From assembly GCF_001618385.1 (NCBI RefSeq), contig NZ_BDCR01000003.1, forward strand, positions 620,001-684,000: a stretch of 64,000 bases of DNA. Reading direction: 5' to 3'. How positions within the stretch are numbered: position 1 is the first letter of the stretch; each line of letters begins with the position of its first letter. Below the pieces are notes generated by a model. The model saw only the letters and a program-made list of their open reading frames with translations, did not search any database and was not told where the DNA came from. Shown piece by piece: positions 19,415 to 29,455 of this stretch. Made by a program: the position numbers and the translations under genes. This DNA is from Paludibacter jiangxiensis (lineage in GTDB: Bacteria; Bacteroidota; Bacteroidia; Bacteroidales; Paludibacteraceae).

Positions 19415-19747
19415 AAATGGATGCTATATCACGATGCCGATCTCTTTGTACTGCCTACTTATAGTGAGAACTTCGGGATAGTGATTGCCGAAGCATTGGC
19501 AACCGGGCTTCCGGTAATTACAACTACCGGTACACCCTGGCAGGAACTGGAAACTAATCGGTGCGGCTAGTGGATCGACTTATCGGCTGAGAATTTAGTT
19601 AGGACAATTTTGGAAGCAACCAATAAAACCCCGGAACAACTTAAAGAAATGGGATTACGGGGACGAAAACTGGTGGAAGAAAAATATGACATCAAGGCAA
19701 TTGCAAAAGAAATGATTAAACTATATACAAACATTCACAATCAATGA
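19415..19747 (+). pseudogene. Broken C-terminal fragment of a GT4 glycosyltransferase
   Basis: Reading from AAA at 19415 gives KWMLYHDADLFVLPTYSENF and continues through VIAEALATGLPVIT and GTPWQELETNRCG. An in-frame TAG (19568-19570) then stands where the neighbouring gene encodes a Trp. The frame resumes with WIDLSAENLV and ends at TGA 19745-19747. Only the donor-site half of a GT-B enzyme is left, and a TAA directly precedes it. It is a decayed relative of the gene upstream. The next gene starts inside its last codons (ATGA). Confidence 0.85.
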
Positions 19748-20301
19748 ACGGGAATAAGATTGATTTGTCGAAATACGATCACCGGTTTAGCATGAAAAAC
19801 AAGATTGGGCGTTTCCTTTGGAATTCTTGTTATTGGTTGCTTTTTCGTCCATTTAACTTGGGGCTATTTAAAGGTTGGCGAAACGTTCTTTTGCGACTAT
19901 TTGGCGCTCAGATTGCTTCGAATGTCCACATTTATGCAACTGCAAAAATCTGGGCCCCCTGGAATCTAACAATGGGAGAATATTCAACCTTAGGCCCTCA
20001 TGTAGACTGTTATAATCAAGGAAAGATTAGCATTGGAAACAACACAGTTATTTCTCAAAAAGCATATTTATGCGCATCCGGACATAATATAAACCAACCA
20101 ACGTTCCCTCTAATACTTCAGCCCATCAAAATTGAAGATCAGGTATGGGTAGCTGCCGATGCCTTTATCGGGCCGGGGGTAACTATAGAAGAAGGTGCTG
20201 TGGTTGGTGCCCGTGCTGCTGTATTTAAAGATATAGAAGCCTGGAATGTAGTTGGAGGGAATCCTGCAAAATTTATCAAGAAAAGAGAACTAACAAAATG
20301 A
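19744..20301 (+). CDS. WcaF-like hexapeptide acetyltransferase
   Basis: A 185-aa protein with an N-terminal region typical of WcaF-type colanic acid acetyltransferases (the stretch from LWNSCYWLLFRPFN to WRNVLLRLFGAQI). Hexapeptide repeats follow, containing ISIGNNTVISQKAYLCASGHN, and then the GNPAKFIKKR ending. The histidine in CASGHN is the likely catalytic base. It probably O-acetylates a sugar of the polymer. It overlaps the next gene by 4 bases. Confidence 0.88.
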   Translation: MNGNKIDLSKYDHRFSMKNKIGRFLWNSCYWLLFRPFNLGLFKGWRNVLLRLFGAQIASNVHIYATAKIWAPWNLTMGEYSTLGPHVDCYNQGKISIGNNTVISQKAYLCASGHNINQPTFPLILQPIKIEDQVWVAADAFIGPGVTIEEGAVVGARAAVFKDIEAWNVVGGNPAKFIKKRELTK

Positions 20302-21125
20302 TGACATCTAAAATAGCTGTAACGGTTATTGTTCCCGTTAAAAACGAAGAAGTAAATCTTCCCGGCTGTCTGGATAAGCTGGACGGTTTTGAACAATTAA
20401 TCGTAATCGATTCCGGTAGTACCGACCGAACTCCTGAGATTGCAAAGGAATACGGAGCCGAATATGTCAATTTTCAATGGAACGGACAGTTCCCCAAAAA
20501 ACGTAACTGGGCATTGCGTAATCTCAAAATCCGTAACGAGTGGGTACTTTTTGTAGATGCCGATGAATACCTAACCCCCGAATTTATAGAAGAGCTGAAA
20601 GTGAAAATACAAGATCCGACCAAAAATGGCTATTGGGTAGTATTCAAAAACTATTTTATGGGCAAGCAGCTCAACCATGGATACGAATTTAAAAAACTGC
20701 CCCTGATCCGAAAAGGAAAAGGAGAGTACGAAAAAATAGACGAAGATTCGTGGAGTCACCTGGATATGGAGGTGCATGAGCACCCGATAGTAGAAGGTGA
20801 AACCGGCCAATTTCAGGAGGCCATTTTGCACAACGATTATAAAGGACTCGAGCATTATATAGCGCGCCACAATGCCTATTCCACCTGGGAAGCCCGGCGG
20901 TTTCTTCATCTCGAAAAAGAGGGTTTCAGTAAAATGACCTTTCATCAAAAGATTAAATACAATCTGATGAAAACTCCCTTTTTGCCGGTTATTTATTTTT
21001 TTGGGGCATATATCTTAATGAGGGGATTTATGGATGGGAGAGCCGGATTTTATATTGCACTTTACAAGGCTCACTATTTCTTTCAGATCAAAACAAAAAT
21101 TGAAGAGTTTAGAAAAACAAAATAA
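20298..21125 (+). CDS. Glycosyltransferase family 2 protein
   Basis: A 275-aa GT-A enzyme: [21 protein letters not shown] at the N-terminus, the DSGSTDRT loop, and the metal-binding DADE motif in [15 protein letters not shown] (about residues 80-93). The pattern [13 protein letters not shown] and a hydrophobic segment near the C-terminus (about 223-245) resemble WaaE-like family 2 transferases. It probably acts at the cytoplasmic face of the inner membrane on the lipid-linked unit. Confidence 0.9.
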   Translation: MMTSKIAVTVIVPVKNEEVNLPGCLDKLDGFEQLIVIDSGSTDRTPEIAKEYGAEYVNFQWNGQFPKKRNWALRNLKIRNEWVLFVDADEYLTPEFIEELKVKIQDPTKNGYWVVFKNYFMGKQLNHGYEFKKLPLIRKGKGEYEKIDEDSWSHLDMEVHEHPIVEGETGQFQEAILHNDYKGLEHYIARHNAYSTWEARRFLHLEKEGFSKMTFHQKIKYNLMKTPFLPVIYFFGAYILMRGFMDGRAGFYIALYKAHYFFQIKTKIEEFRKTK

Positions 21126-21151
21126 GATTCAAAAAAAATATCGAGAACATA

Positions 21152-22573
21152 ATGAAAATAACTTGTATTGGTGCAGGATATGTGGGAGGCCCCACCATGG
21201 CCGTGATAGCCGATAAATGTCCTGATATTGACGTAACGATAGTTGATCTCAATGCGCAACGTATTGCGCAATGGAACGATGATGACCTGTCCAACTTGCC
21301 GGTTTTCGAGCCCGGACTGTCCGACGTGGTTGCTAAAACACGCAACCGGAATCTTTTTTTTTCCACCGATGTAGAAAATGCGATTCGCGAAGGCGATATT
21401 ATCTTTATCGCGGTGAACACCCCCACCAAAACCTACGGTGTGGGGAAAGGCATGGCGGCCGATTTGAAATACGTGGAATTATGTGCACGCCAGATCGCCG
21501 AGATTGCCCATGGAGAAAAAATTATCGTCGAAAAATCGACACTGCCGGTGCGTACTGCCCAATCTTTGAAAACCATCCTGAGCAACAATGCGAAGAACCT
21601 CTCTTTTCAGGTACTTTCCAATCCCGAATTTTTGGCAGAGGGCACTGCTGTGCAGGATTTATATCATCCCGACCGGGTATTGATAGGAGGTGATCAGACT
21701 CCCGAAGGGTTGAAAGCCATCGAAACCCTTACCTCCATCTATGCCCGTTGGATTCCACGCGAACGGATTATCCAAACCAATGTATGGAGCAGTGAACTGT
21801 CGAAGCTTACCGCCAATTCTTTTCTGGCGCAACGCATTTCAAGTATAAATTCCATCTCCGCTCTTTGCGAACAAACAGGAGCCAATGTTTCTGAAATTGC
21901 AAAAGCCATTGGCACCGACAGCCGCATTGGATCAAAATTTTTGCAGGCTTCTGTTGGATTCGGAGGCAGTTGCTTTCAAAAAGATATTCTGAACTTAGTA
22001 TATCTTTGCCGATACTTCAACCTACCTGAAGTGGCCGATTACTGGGAACATGTGATCAAAATGAACGACTACCAGAAGCGCCGCTTTGCCAATAAAATCA
22101 TTGAAACATTGTTCAATAGCGTTTCCGGTAAAAAAATAACCTGTCTCGGCTGGGCTTTTAAGAAAGACACCAACGATACCCGCGAATCGGCAGCCATCTA
22201 TGTAACTACAGCCTTACTGCGCGATAAGGCAGAAATACATGTGTATGATCCCAAAGTAACGCCGGAACAAATTTATGCCGACCTCGACTATATGAAACAA
22301 CACCATCGGTCCAACGACATGACGGGAATTGCCGGTGACATGACTACGAAAGAGCTAAAAGATTTGGTACATGTACACAACGAACCTTATGAAGCAATGG
22401 ACAAAGCCCATGCGATTGCCCTATTGACCGAATGGGAGGAGTTCAGCTCGTATGATTGGGAAGCTATATACAACAAAATGTACAAGCCTGCATTTGTATT
22501 TGACGGACGAAATCTTTTACAGAAAGATAAACTCTCAAAAATAGGATTTGAAGTTTATACTATTGGCAACTAG
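21152..22573 (+). CDS. ugd: UDP-glucose 6-dehydrogenase
   Basis: Oxidises UDP-glucose to UDP-glucuronate, the precursor for the decarboxylase encoded at 23261. The 473-aa protein starts with the NAD-binding loop GAGYVGGPT (about residues 6-14), has [10 protein letters not shown] in the middle, and carries the catalytic cysteine in [10 protein letters not shown] (about 269-278). The length and the [12 protein letters not shown]-type N-terminus resemble the eukaryotic-like UGDH subgroup rather than the shorter bacterial TuaD/Ugd type. Its codon use is more GC-rich than the upstream transferase genes. Confidence 0.95.
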   Translation: MKITCIGAGYVGGPTMAVIADKCPDIDVTIVDLNAQRIAQWNDDDLSNLPVFEPGLSDVVAKTRNRNLFFSTDVENAIREGDIIFIAVNTPTKTYGVGKGMAADLKYVELCARQIAEIAHGEKIIVEKSTLPVRTAQSLKTILSNNAKNLSFQVLSNPEFLAEGTAVQDLYHPDRVLIGGDQTPEGLKAIETLTSIYARWIPRERIIQTNVWSSELSKLTANSFLAQRISSINSISALCEQTGANVSEIAKAIGTDSRIGSKFLQASVGFGGSCFQKDILNLVYLCRYFNLPEVADYWEHVIKMNDYQKRRFANKIIETLFNSVSGKKITCLGWAFKKDTNDTRESAAIYVTTALLRDKAEIHVYDPKVTPEQIYADLDYMKQHHRSNDMTGIAGDMTTKELKDLVHVHNEPYEAMDKAHAIALLTEWEEFSSYDWEAIYNKMYKPAFVFDGRNLLQKDKLSKIGFEVYTIGN

Positions 22574-22701
22574 AATCAGACTTTATATTGAAACCGTCTT
22601 GACTTTTCGAAACATATTCAATTTTGCTATAAAAGAAGGATAAAATGTCGTACCTACGGTACTTTATTTTTTCACAAATCAGGCTTTTCTATAAACCTAT
22701 C

Positions 22702-22784
22702 GTCCCGATGGGACTTAAAATGCCATAAGCATGACAGGTTTGTAGTAAATGGTCAGCCAATCAGGAGAAAAGTTCCATCGGAAC
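22702..22784. repeat. Pair of related short hairpins
   Basis: GTCCCGATGGGAC and GTTCCATCGGAAC are each self-complementary around a 3-base loop and are versions of one another in opposite orientation. Flanking ATAAACCT and AGGTTTGTAG also pair roughly, suggesting a compound palindromic element of the REP type. Confidence 0.55.
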
Positions 22785-23089
22785 GACACATGCTGATGCA
22801 CCAAAGTAGTCTAACTTTTCATGATGACAAATCGTCTGAGTGCTAAGAAGTCAAGATGAGTTCTTAGCTCTGATTTTAATTATCACAAGAAAATAAATGA
22901 TTCAGAAATGGGATAAACATGTTGCTTTTCAATATTCAATTTACCAAAAGATGATTGGTCGCAACCTGAGAATCCATTTGATCTATAAAATTAAAAAAAT
23001 AATATGATTATCCGCATACTGTCATAATCTATATGCTATACTGCATCAAATCCCTCCCCCGTTCCGGGCACTCCCCTTCATCTGACGGG

Positions 23090-23118
23090 GAGACCAACCA
23101 ACGGTCAGCGTAAGCTAA
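23090..23118 (+). repeat. Partial second copy of the 5203-5566 element
   Basis: GAGACCAACCAACGGTCAGC and the following 9 bases match the reverse complement of 5440-5466 with one indel and one substitution. No inverted-repeat ends are visible here. Confidence 0.6.
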
Positions 23119-23260
23119 TCTGCATTCGCAATTCAATCAATAAATTGAGACGAAATACAGCATATAGTGGTGTCCCCTTTTGTTAATGGGACGAGCGTAG
23201 CGGAGGGGTTAGAATATGAATTAGGACACATTGCGGATAATCACAAAAAAATAATTTGAA

Positions 23261-24208
23261 ATGAAACGGATACTTGTAACCGGAGGAGCCGGTTTTATCG
23301 GTTCGCATTTGTGCGAACGTTTATTAAAAGACGGAAATGATGTAATCTGTCTGGACAACTATTTCACAGGGTCGAAACGCAATGTGGTGCACCTGATGGA
23401 TAATCATTATTTTGAAGTAGTTCGGCATGATGTAACTCATCCCTATTTTGCTGAAGTGGACGAGATCTATAATCTGGCCTGCCCCGCAAGTCCCGTACAC
23501 TATCAGTATAATCCGATCAAAACCGTTAAAACTTCAGTGATGGGAGCCATCAATATGCTGGGTCTGGCTAAAAGAGTACATGCCAAAGTTCTGCAAGCAA
23601 GTACCAGCGAAGTATATGGAGATCCTTTCATACATCCTCAGGTAGAAAGTTATTGGGGCAATGTAAATCCTGTAGGAATACGTTCTTGCTACGACGAAGG
23701 AAAACGTTGCGCAGAAACCCTCTTTATGGACTATCATCATCAGAACAACGTTCGTATAAAAATAATACGGATATTCAACACCTACGGTCCTAACATGAAT
23801 CTTCATGATGGCCGTGTGGTTTCCAATTTCATCGTACAAGCACTTAAAGGAGAAGACATTACGATTTTCGGAGATGGAATGCAAACCCGGTCGTTTCAAT
23901 ATGTAGACGACTTAGTGGAAGGTATGGTGCGAATGATGAATACTCCCGATGATTTCTGCGGGCCGGTCAACATTGGCAATCCGAACGAATTTACCATGTT
24001 GGAACTTGCTCAAACCATTATTGACCTTACTGGGACTTCGTCTAAAATTATTTTTCATCCCCTTCCTCAAGATGACCCAAAACAACGTCAACCTGATATT
24101 TCTTTGGCAAACGAACAACTCAATGGATGGGTTCCTAAAGTGCAATTAAAAGAAGGCGTAAACAAAACAATTGCATATTTTGATCAGTTGCTGAAAACAC
24201 TTAATTGA
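23261..24208 (+). CDS. uxs: UDP-glucuronate decarboxylase (UDP-xylose synthase)
   Basis: Converts UDP-glucuronate to UDP-xylose. It is a 315-aa extended SDR protein with the NAD-binding motif [15 protein letters not shown] (7-21), the UXS-type segment [16 protein letters not shown], the catalytic serine region STSEVYGDP, and the Tyr-Lys pair within RSCYDEGKR. These features place it with UXS rather than with UDP-glucose epimerase. It lies downstream of ugd, so the two genes give a two-step route to UDP-xylose. Confidence 0.94.
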   Translation: MKRILVTGGAGFIGSHLCERLLKDGNDVICLDNYFTGSKRNVVHLMDNHYFEVVRHDVTHPYFAEVDEIYNLACPASPVHYQYNPIKTVKTSVMGAINMLGLAKRVHAKVLQASTSEVYGDPFIHPQVESYWGNVNPVGIRSCYDEGKRCAETLFMDYHHQNNVRIKIIRIFNTYGPNMNLHDGRVVSNFIVQALKGEDITIFGDGMQTRSFQYVDDLVEGMVRMMNTPDDFCGPVNIGNPNEFTMLELAQTIIDLTGTSSKIIFHPLPQDDPKQRQPDISLANEQLNGWVPKVQLKEGVNKTIAYFDQLLKTLN

Positions 24209-24255
24209 TTTCCCAATAAATACATTAAGCAAACACCCTCTATACTATTGAATTT

Positions 24256-25017
24256 GTGAAAATTTCCATTATTACTATTGTTTATAACAACAAGCATTGC
24301 ATCACCGACGCCATTCAGTCTGTGCAGTCTCAAACATATCTGGATATAGAGCACATTGTTGTTGATGGAGGGTCTACCGATGGCACACAAGAAATAATTG
24401 AACCCTACAGGCCAAATCTGGCTGTTTACATCTCCGAAAAAGACAAAGGACTTTACGACGCGTTGAATAAAGGAATAAAAGCTGCCACGGGAGATGTAAT
24501 CGGCATTCTACACTCGGATGATCTTTACTACGATCAGGATACGCTTTCGAAAGTGGCCAAATGTTTTGAGCAAACCGGAGCAGATCTAGTTTATGCCAAT
24601 GGCCAGTATGTAGATAAACAGGATCCAAACTCAGTCAAGCGCATCTATCCGGCAAAATCGTACCGGAAAAGATTTTTGAGATTTGGATGGATTCCCCTGC
24701 ATACCACCATTTATGTAAAGCGGGAGCTTTTTGAAAAATACGGATTATATGAAACACAATACCGAATAGCCAGTGATTATGAAATATCGTTGCGATGGTT
24801 TCTGAACGATAACATTAAAAAGATCTTTTTGAACGAATGGGTGGTCAAAATGCGCATGGGAGGCAAAAGCACCACGGCTGCCTTACAACAAAAGAAATCG
24901 AGTGAAGATCTGGAGATTATCAAAAAATACCGGCTGTGGGGATATTTTACATTGTTTTGTAAAATCGGACGTAAGATTCCGCAATATATATTACCCCGTT
25001 TCATACAATATGAATAA
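24256..25017 (+). CDS. Glycosyltransferase family 2 protein
   Basis: A 253-aa GT-A protein starting at GTG 24256. It shows ISIITIVYNNKHCITDAIQS, the DGGSTDGTQEII loop, KGLYDALNKGIKAATGD and the metal motif HSDDLYYD (about residues 93-100). This pattern matches the group of family 2 enzymes common in colanic-acid-like clusters. No membrane segment was seen. It lies 47 bases after the decarboxylase gene. Confidence 0.9.
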   Translation: MKISIITIVYNNKHCITDAIQSVQSQTYLDIEHIVVDGGSTDGTQEIIEPYRPNLAVYISEKDKGLYDALNKGIKAATGDVIGILHSDDLYYDQDTLSKVAKCFEQTGADLVYANGQYVDKQDPNSVKRIYPAKSYRKRFLRFGWIPLHTTIYVKRELFEKYGLYETQYRIASDYEISLRWFLNDNIKKIFLNEWVVKMRMGGKSTTAALQQKKSSEDLEIIKKYRLWGYFTLFCKIGRKIPQYILPRFIQYE

Positions 25018-25048
25018 ATGGCAGGGTAAATATCACAATGCATATTCA

Positions 25049-25112
25049 CCCATTAAGAAGTTAAGAAAATAGAAAAGAAGAATCTTCTCAACCCACTTAA
25101 TTTCTTAATGGG
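25049..25112. repeat. Paired palindromic repeat, copy 2
   Basis: CCCATTAAGAAGTTAAG at 25049-25065 pairs with CTTAATTTCTTAATGGG at 25096-25112 with one wobble, around a 30-base spacer. It has the same design as the repeat at 9351-9409. Confidence 0.65.
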
Positions 25113-25245
25113 ATTTACAGACCAATCAATCCGTGTATTTCGTGTAATCTGTGGATAAATTTGATTCCCTTTGCAGCAAGCAATATCAAACACAAAGGCG
25201 CACCAAGAATCACACCAAGAAGCTCAAAATAATATAACTTCTTAT

Positions 25246-25299
25246 CATTAAGAATTTTAGGAACGTATTTAGACTTAATCCTCTTAATGCCTTAATGGT
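25246..25299. repeat. Paired palindromic repeat, copy 3 (degraded)
   Basis: The right arm CTTAATGCCTTAATGGT (25283-25299) is intact. The left arm near 25246-25262 (ATCATTAAGAATTTTAG) keeps only part of the complement. Confidence 0.5.
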
Positions 25300-26179
25300 A
25301 GAACAAATTCATTCGCAACAAGCAACATCAAACCTCAAAGCGCGTGAAGACTGCACTAAGAACAACTGAATGATAAGACAATTCAAGATAGAACTTTGTG
25401 ACTAACCTTTGTGTTCTTCGTGGTAAAACTTATCATCATGAAGAACAATAGCTTCATCTTGTTCTTTTCCCTAATGATAACAATTGCCGGTTGATTCATA
25501 CAATCCACTACTCGATCAGGGTTAAATCGACTTTGCAGACGAAAGAGTTAACGACACCGAAAGAATTTAGGATAATCATCTCCCCTTTTTCGCTCTACAA
25601 ACCAGCCAAACACCGCAACCGGGTCTCCGTGTAACTTCTGAAATCCTCCCCTCAGCCGAAAAAATCCTCTGGTACGAATCCCGCTGCTACCACAAATCTG
25701 CTTAAGCCTGATCTATAAAACAAAATCCTAAGATTAATATGTATTTATGTGTTTTCGTTAAATATTTTCAGATCGAACATTTAACTATCAAAAAGAATCT
25801 TTTTTACAATCCAGCCTTATATTTGTCAATACAGAATTACACAATTCACCTATAGCGATCTTTCTAATAATTATTTACAACAAAAAAACGAACAGTTATC
25901 CGGAGGCAATAAATGCTAAGATTCCGTACGGATGAATAGCAACAAGGAGACAGTTTTCTATACATGGAATCCATCCCTGAGAAAAATAAAGAGTCCGGTT
26001 TATACACAACGTTGGTTCTGGTTCGTCTTTTCAGATACTTTGTGGCTTTGTGTTTTAGTGGGTTACAATAACCAGCGCTAAAACACAAGGAGATAAAGCC
26101 ATTGAGAGAGACTTTCGTTTAGGAATACAAGCTCCTGCAACGATATTATTTAAACCAAAATCAATAAAGAGAATCAACT

Positions 26180-26836
26180 ATGAAACCAATTATTGCCTCT
26201 ATTATTCTGATGTCGGCTTTCACGTTCAAGGCAAATGCCCAGAACAACAAGAACCAGCCTGACAAACAAAGCGCTCCGGTATCAGCTACCGGATGGTACA
26301 TGAGTATTTATTCAGGTTACAACTTATTCATTGCTGAATATAATGATCCACTAGATAAGCCCTGTGTCTTATCTTTTAAAAACAACGGAAGCCCCTTAGC
26401 CACGATGTACGTTGGTTATGACATTTCGCCAGTAATCGGATTTCGCATGGAGTTCGGATATGCTGGTTATAAATGGACGACCTTGCAAAATAAAACATAT
26501 AAAGCGACCGGAACCAATCTAGCTTTAGATGGTACCGTAAATCTGAGTAACTGGTGGAACGGATACAAGCCCCGTTTCATTACAATGTCAATTTTTGGAG
26601 GAATTGGAATAGGATACAGAAGCAAAGGAGACTATTCTGCTGACTTAACAACTTATATTGTACGCTTCGGTATGCAAAGCAATCTTCACATCAGTCACCG
26701 CCTGGACATGAATATTGAGCTTGCTAACAATATAACAAGCGAGCTGATGAATGAAATTGTACATGGAACACCGTTTACAAGCATCGCATCACTTCAGTTG
26801 GGGCTCACCTACCACTTCCGTGCGAAGCGGCCATAA
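26180..26836 (+). CDS. Small outer-membrane beta-barrel-like protein
   Basis: A 218-aa protein with a signal peptide (MKPIIASIILMSAFTFKANA, cleavage before Gln). The mature part has alternating amphipathic strands rich in Gly and aromatics: GWYMSIYSGYN, VIGFRMEFGYAGYKW, FGGIGIGYRSKGDY, and a final strand LQLGLTYHFRAK. This fits an 8-stranded OmpA/OmpW-like barrel. No specific family was recognised. It sits inside the polysaccharide locus between a glycosyltransferase and the initiating transferase, so a role at the surface in polymer export or attachment is possible but unproven. Confidence 0.75.
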   Translation: MKPIIASIILMSAFTFKANAQNNKNQPDKQSAPVSATGWYMSIYSGYNLFIAEYNDPLDKPCVLSFKNNGSPLATMYVGYDISPVIGFRMEFGYAGYKWTTLQNKTYKATGTNLALDGTVNLSNWWNGYKPRFITMSIFGGIGIGYRSKGDYSADLTTYIVRFGMQSNLHISHRLDMNIELANNITSELMNEIVHGTPFTSIASLQLGLTYHFRAKRP

Positions 26837-27482
26837 CATCCACATTTACACATAGACAAAATCGTCCCTATAACGTTCTCCATTTACCTCGGCAATCGTC
26901 GGGTGGAGAACGGGGGTATAGTTCTACGATTAACCACGGAGCGATTGAATTTAAATAACCCTGGATGCATTCGGGGTTATTTATAGCTAGTTTCTCAGGA
27001 CAAACGAGTAAGCAAACAATCGGATAAGTTAATGTGTCTGTCTGTGAAAAACGCATTTGGAACGCAAATGGCGCAAATCAAAACCACTTGCATTTACATA
27101 CTCACTCTACTCTTAATAATATTGATTCAGTAAGAGTATTGCTTTTGCAACACGAACCTACGGACCGAAAGATCTCCTAAGTTATATTTTGTTCCTACTC
27201 ACACAAACTAATATCGTCAATGGTTTAGTTAAACATTTTGTCTCCCACAACACTCATATTCAATATTACTCAACTGCCAGATTCTCTGACACAACGCATC
27301 CAATACAAACAAAACACAAACTTTACATTACAAATCTTATTAACCCTTGTTTTTTTAAACTTAATTTATAATTATATATTCGTAATATGGAAATGTTTAT
27401 TTATTTTTGCCTTTATATCTGAAGAGAATTTTATCTAAATATTTCAACTAAGAATAACCACTTTTAGGTTAATCAACGAATT
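26837..27482. other. Gene-free stretch with two hairpins
   Basis: A 646-base gap. CGTTCTCCA (26874-26882) pairs with TGGAGAACG (26904-26912), and TAAATAACCC (26952-26961) pairs with GGGTTATTTA (26974-26983). Neither has a clear T tract. Two short plus-strand frames near 27189-27438 look like chance openings in AT-rich DNA. No clear promoter was identified for the next gene. Confidence 0.55.
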
Positions 27483-28886
27483 ATGCTTACCCAAAGGGAG
27501 TCTAATCTTTCGAAAGTGATGATCGTTTTACAGGTCATCCTTTCTTCTGGAATTTTTATCAGCACCTCCTGTCTATTTTCTATTCAAATGCTGACTCCAG
27601 AGCATTTTACCATGTTCATAAGCCAGCTTATCATAATATGGAGTGTCTGCTTTTATTATCTTCATCTGGGTATTATTTTCAGAAACTCTTCGTTTTACAG
27701 TATGATCCGCGGCTACCTGGCCACTATAATTTTGGGGTGCACATTCTTCATATTGGAAGCTACATTCCTGCCTGCTTTAAGCCATAAAAAACTGCTAATT
27801 TTATACATCTGTTATTTTGGAGCAATCAATTTCATCTCTCTTATTGCTTTTAAAAGCAGTTTTTACAGCATTATGCACTTCATTCGAAGCAGGAATCACA
27901 ACACCCGAAATATTATTATTATCGCCAACAAATCATCCGAATCGTTTATCAACTCATTTATGTATTCGAAAGACTGGGGGTATAAAATCAGCAAAATCAT
28001 CACTCCTGATCCGCAGATCAAAGACAAATACGCCAATGCGATTCTCATAGACAATCAGGAAAGCCTGCTAAAATTCGTAACACTAAACGCAGTGGACGAT
28101 ATTTTTTATTGTATTCCGATTAATAACAAACAGTTTGATATCATCCAACTCATCCGCTCGTTAGATGAAATAGGTGTTAGCCTGCATATGATGCTTCACT
28201 ATTTCCCCAGACATCAACAACAAACTGGCAAAAATAACATTCCGTTCAAAGAGCAATTTATTGATTATCAAACCACCCCCAACAATTACATTTGTCTGCA
28301 CCTGAAAGAAGTTTTTGATCACATAGCAAGTGCTTTTTTACTGGTGATAGGCTCTCCTCTAATGTTACTGATTGCGGCATTGATTAAATTAGAAGATGGA
28401 GGGCCAGTCCTTTTCAGACAGGAACGAATTGGCAAAAACGGCAGACGGTTCACCTGCTTAAAATTCCGATCAATGGTAGTAGATGCAGAAGCCAGAAAAC
28501 AAGCGCTGATGCAGCTGAATGAAGCTGACGGTCCTGTATTCAAAATGGAGAATGACCCCAGAATGACCCGTATTGGCCGCTATATCCGTAAATTATCCTT
28601 TGACGAATTACCCCAGCTCATTAATGTATTCAAAGGCGAAATGTCCATTGTGGGTCCCCGCCCCCCTTTGCTCTCTGAAGTTATGAAATACAGTCGTCCC
28701 CAAATAAGACGGCTCAGCATGAAGCCCGGCATTACTGGCAGCTGGCAGGTATGGGGTCGTCATACGGTAACCTTCAAAGAGTGGATGAAGATGGATCTGG
28801 ACTATATTGACAGCTGGTCGATAAATATGGATCTGAAGATAATGGTTGCCACGATTGGTGTAGTATTGAAAGCAAACGGACGATGA
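27483..28886 (+). CDS. Undecaprenyl-phosphate sugar phosphotransferase, WcaJ-like
   Basis: Probably starts each repeat unit by moving a sugar 1-phosphate, glucose or galactose type, to undecaprenyl phosphate. The 467-aa protein has about four N-terminal membrane segments, a nucleotide-binding-like middle domain, another hydrophobic segment (about 280-303, AFLLVIGSPLMLLIAALI), and the catalytic bacterial sugar transferase domain. Signatures seen are CLKFRSMVVDAE, KLSFDELPQLINVFKGEMS, VGPRPPL and KPGITGSWQVWGR. The initiating enzyme lies at the far 3' end of the locus. Its stop overlaps the start of tag by 4 bases. Confidence 0.93.
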   Translation: MLTQRESNLSKVMIVLQVILSSGIFISTSCLFSIQMLTPEHFTMFISQLIIIWSVCFYYLHLGIIFRNSSFYSMIRGYLATIILGCTFFILEATFLPALSHKKLLILYICYFGAINFISLIAFKSSFYSIMHFIRSRNHNTRNIIIIANKSSESFINSFMYSKDWGYKISKIITPDPQIKDKYANAILIDNQESLLKFVTLNAVDDIFYCIPINNKQFDIIQLIRSLDEIGVSLHMMLHYFPRHQQQTGKNNIPFKEQFIDYQTTPNNYICLHLKEVFDHIASAFLLVIGSPLMLLIAALIKLEDGGPVLFRQERIGKNGRRFTCLKFRSMVVDAEARKQALMQLNEADGPVFKMENDPRMTRIGRYIRKLSFDELPQLINVFKGEMSIVGPRPPLLSEVMKYSRPQIRRLSMKPGITGSWQVWGRHTVTFKEWMKMDLDYIDSWSINMDLKIMVATIGVVLKANGR

Positions 28887-29455
28887 AAGATAAACAACGT
28901 TGCCCCTGGCCGGCAAATCACACGCTGGCAATTGAATACCACGACACCGAATGGGGTGTTCCGCTCCATGATGACGCGCGCCATTTCGAATTTATAGTAC
29001 TCGACAGCTTTCAGGCTGGACTGAGCTGGAATACTATCCTCAATAAACGGGAGAATTTCAGAAAGGCTTTTGATAATTTCGATTATAGCGTGATAGCTGA
29101 TTATGATGAAGCAAAAATTGAAGCTTTAATGCACAACGAGGGTATAATCCGGAACCGGCTTAAAATTCTTGCAACTATCACCAACGCTCGTGCCTTTATG
29201 CAGGTACAGAAAGAATTCGGCTCCTTCGATCGTTACATCTGGCAATTCACCGGAGGCAAAACCATTGACCACAGAATCACGGACATGAAAACAACGCCTG
29301 TCTCTACCTCAGAATCGGACGCCATGAGCAAAGACCTCAAAAAACGGGGATTTAAATTCGTTGGCACGACTATCTGCTACGCTTACATGCAGGCTGCCGG
29401 AATGATCAACGATCACTTAGTGAGCTGCTTCAGACATGATATCAGTAACGAGTAA
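28883..29455 (+). CDS. tag: DNA-3-methyladenine glycosylase I
   Basis: Removes 3-methyladenine from alkylated DNA. The 190-aa protein begins with RCPWPANHTLAIEYHDTEWGVP-type sequence (about 6-27) and has the conserved DSFQAGLSWNTILNKRENFRKAF. The zinc-binding residues of the TAG family are present: Cys7, the His in EYHD, and His and Cys in the C-terminal INDHLVSCFRHD. Length and motifs are complete. It starts within the stop of the WcaJ-like gene (ATGA), so translation is likely coupled even though the functions are unrelated. Confidence 0.95.
   Translation: MKDKQRCPWPANHTLAIEYHDTEWGVPLHDDARHFEFIVLDSFQAGLSWNTILNKRENFRKAFDNFDYSVIADYDEAKIEALMHNEGIIRNRLKILATITNARAFMQVQKEFGSFDRYIWQFTGGKTIDHRITDMKTTPVSTSESDAMSKDLKKRGFKFVGTTICYAYMQAAGMINDHLVSCFRHDISNE

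Larger units (their letters stand above)
22574..23260. other. Gene-free stretch with hairpins and an element fragment
   Basis: This 687-base gap has no credible gene. It holds the small hairpins GTCCCGATGGGAC (22702-22714) and GTTCCATCGGAAC (22772-22784) and, at 23090-23118, a 29-base stretch nearly identical to the inside of the MITE-like element at 5203-5566. The sequence near 23177-23215 (tgtcccctttt then gggacgagcgtagcgg) looks like remnant material. Confidence 0.6.
25018..26179. other. 1.16 kb gene-free stretch with palindromes and direct short repeats
   Basis: No credible gene is seen. A 74-codon minus-strand frame at 25864-26088 has no protein-like features. The stretch holds two copies of the paired palindrome (25049-25112 and 25246-25299) and short phased words around 25124-25150 (cgtgtatttcgtgtaatctgtgg) and 25398-25430 (tttgtgac, cctttgtg, ttcgtgg). 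It may contain decayed coding sequence. Confidence 0.55.

Noticed and set aside
25864-26088. 74-codon minus-strand frame
   Set aside because: Composition looks random and it has no promoter or neighbour.
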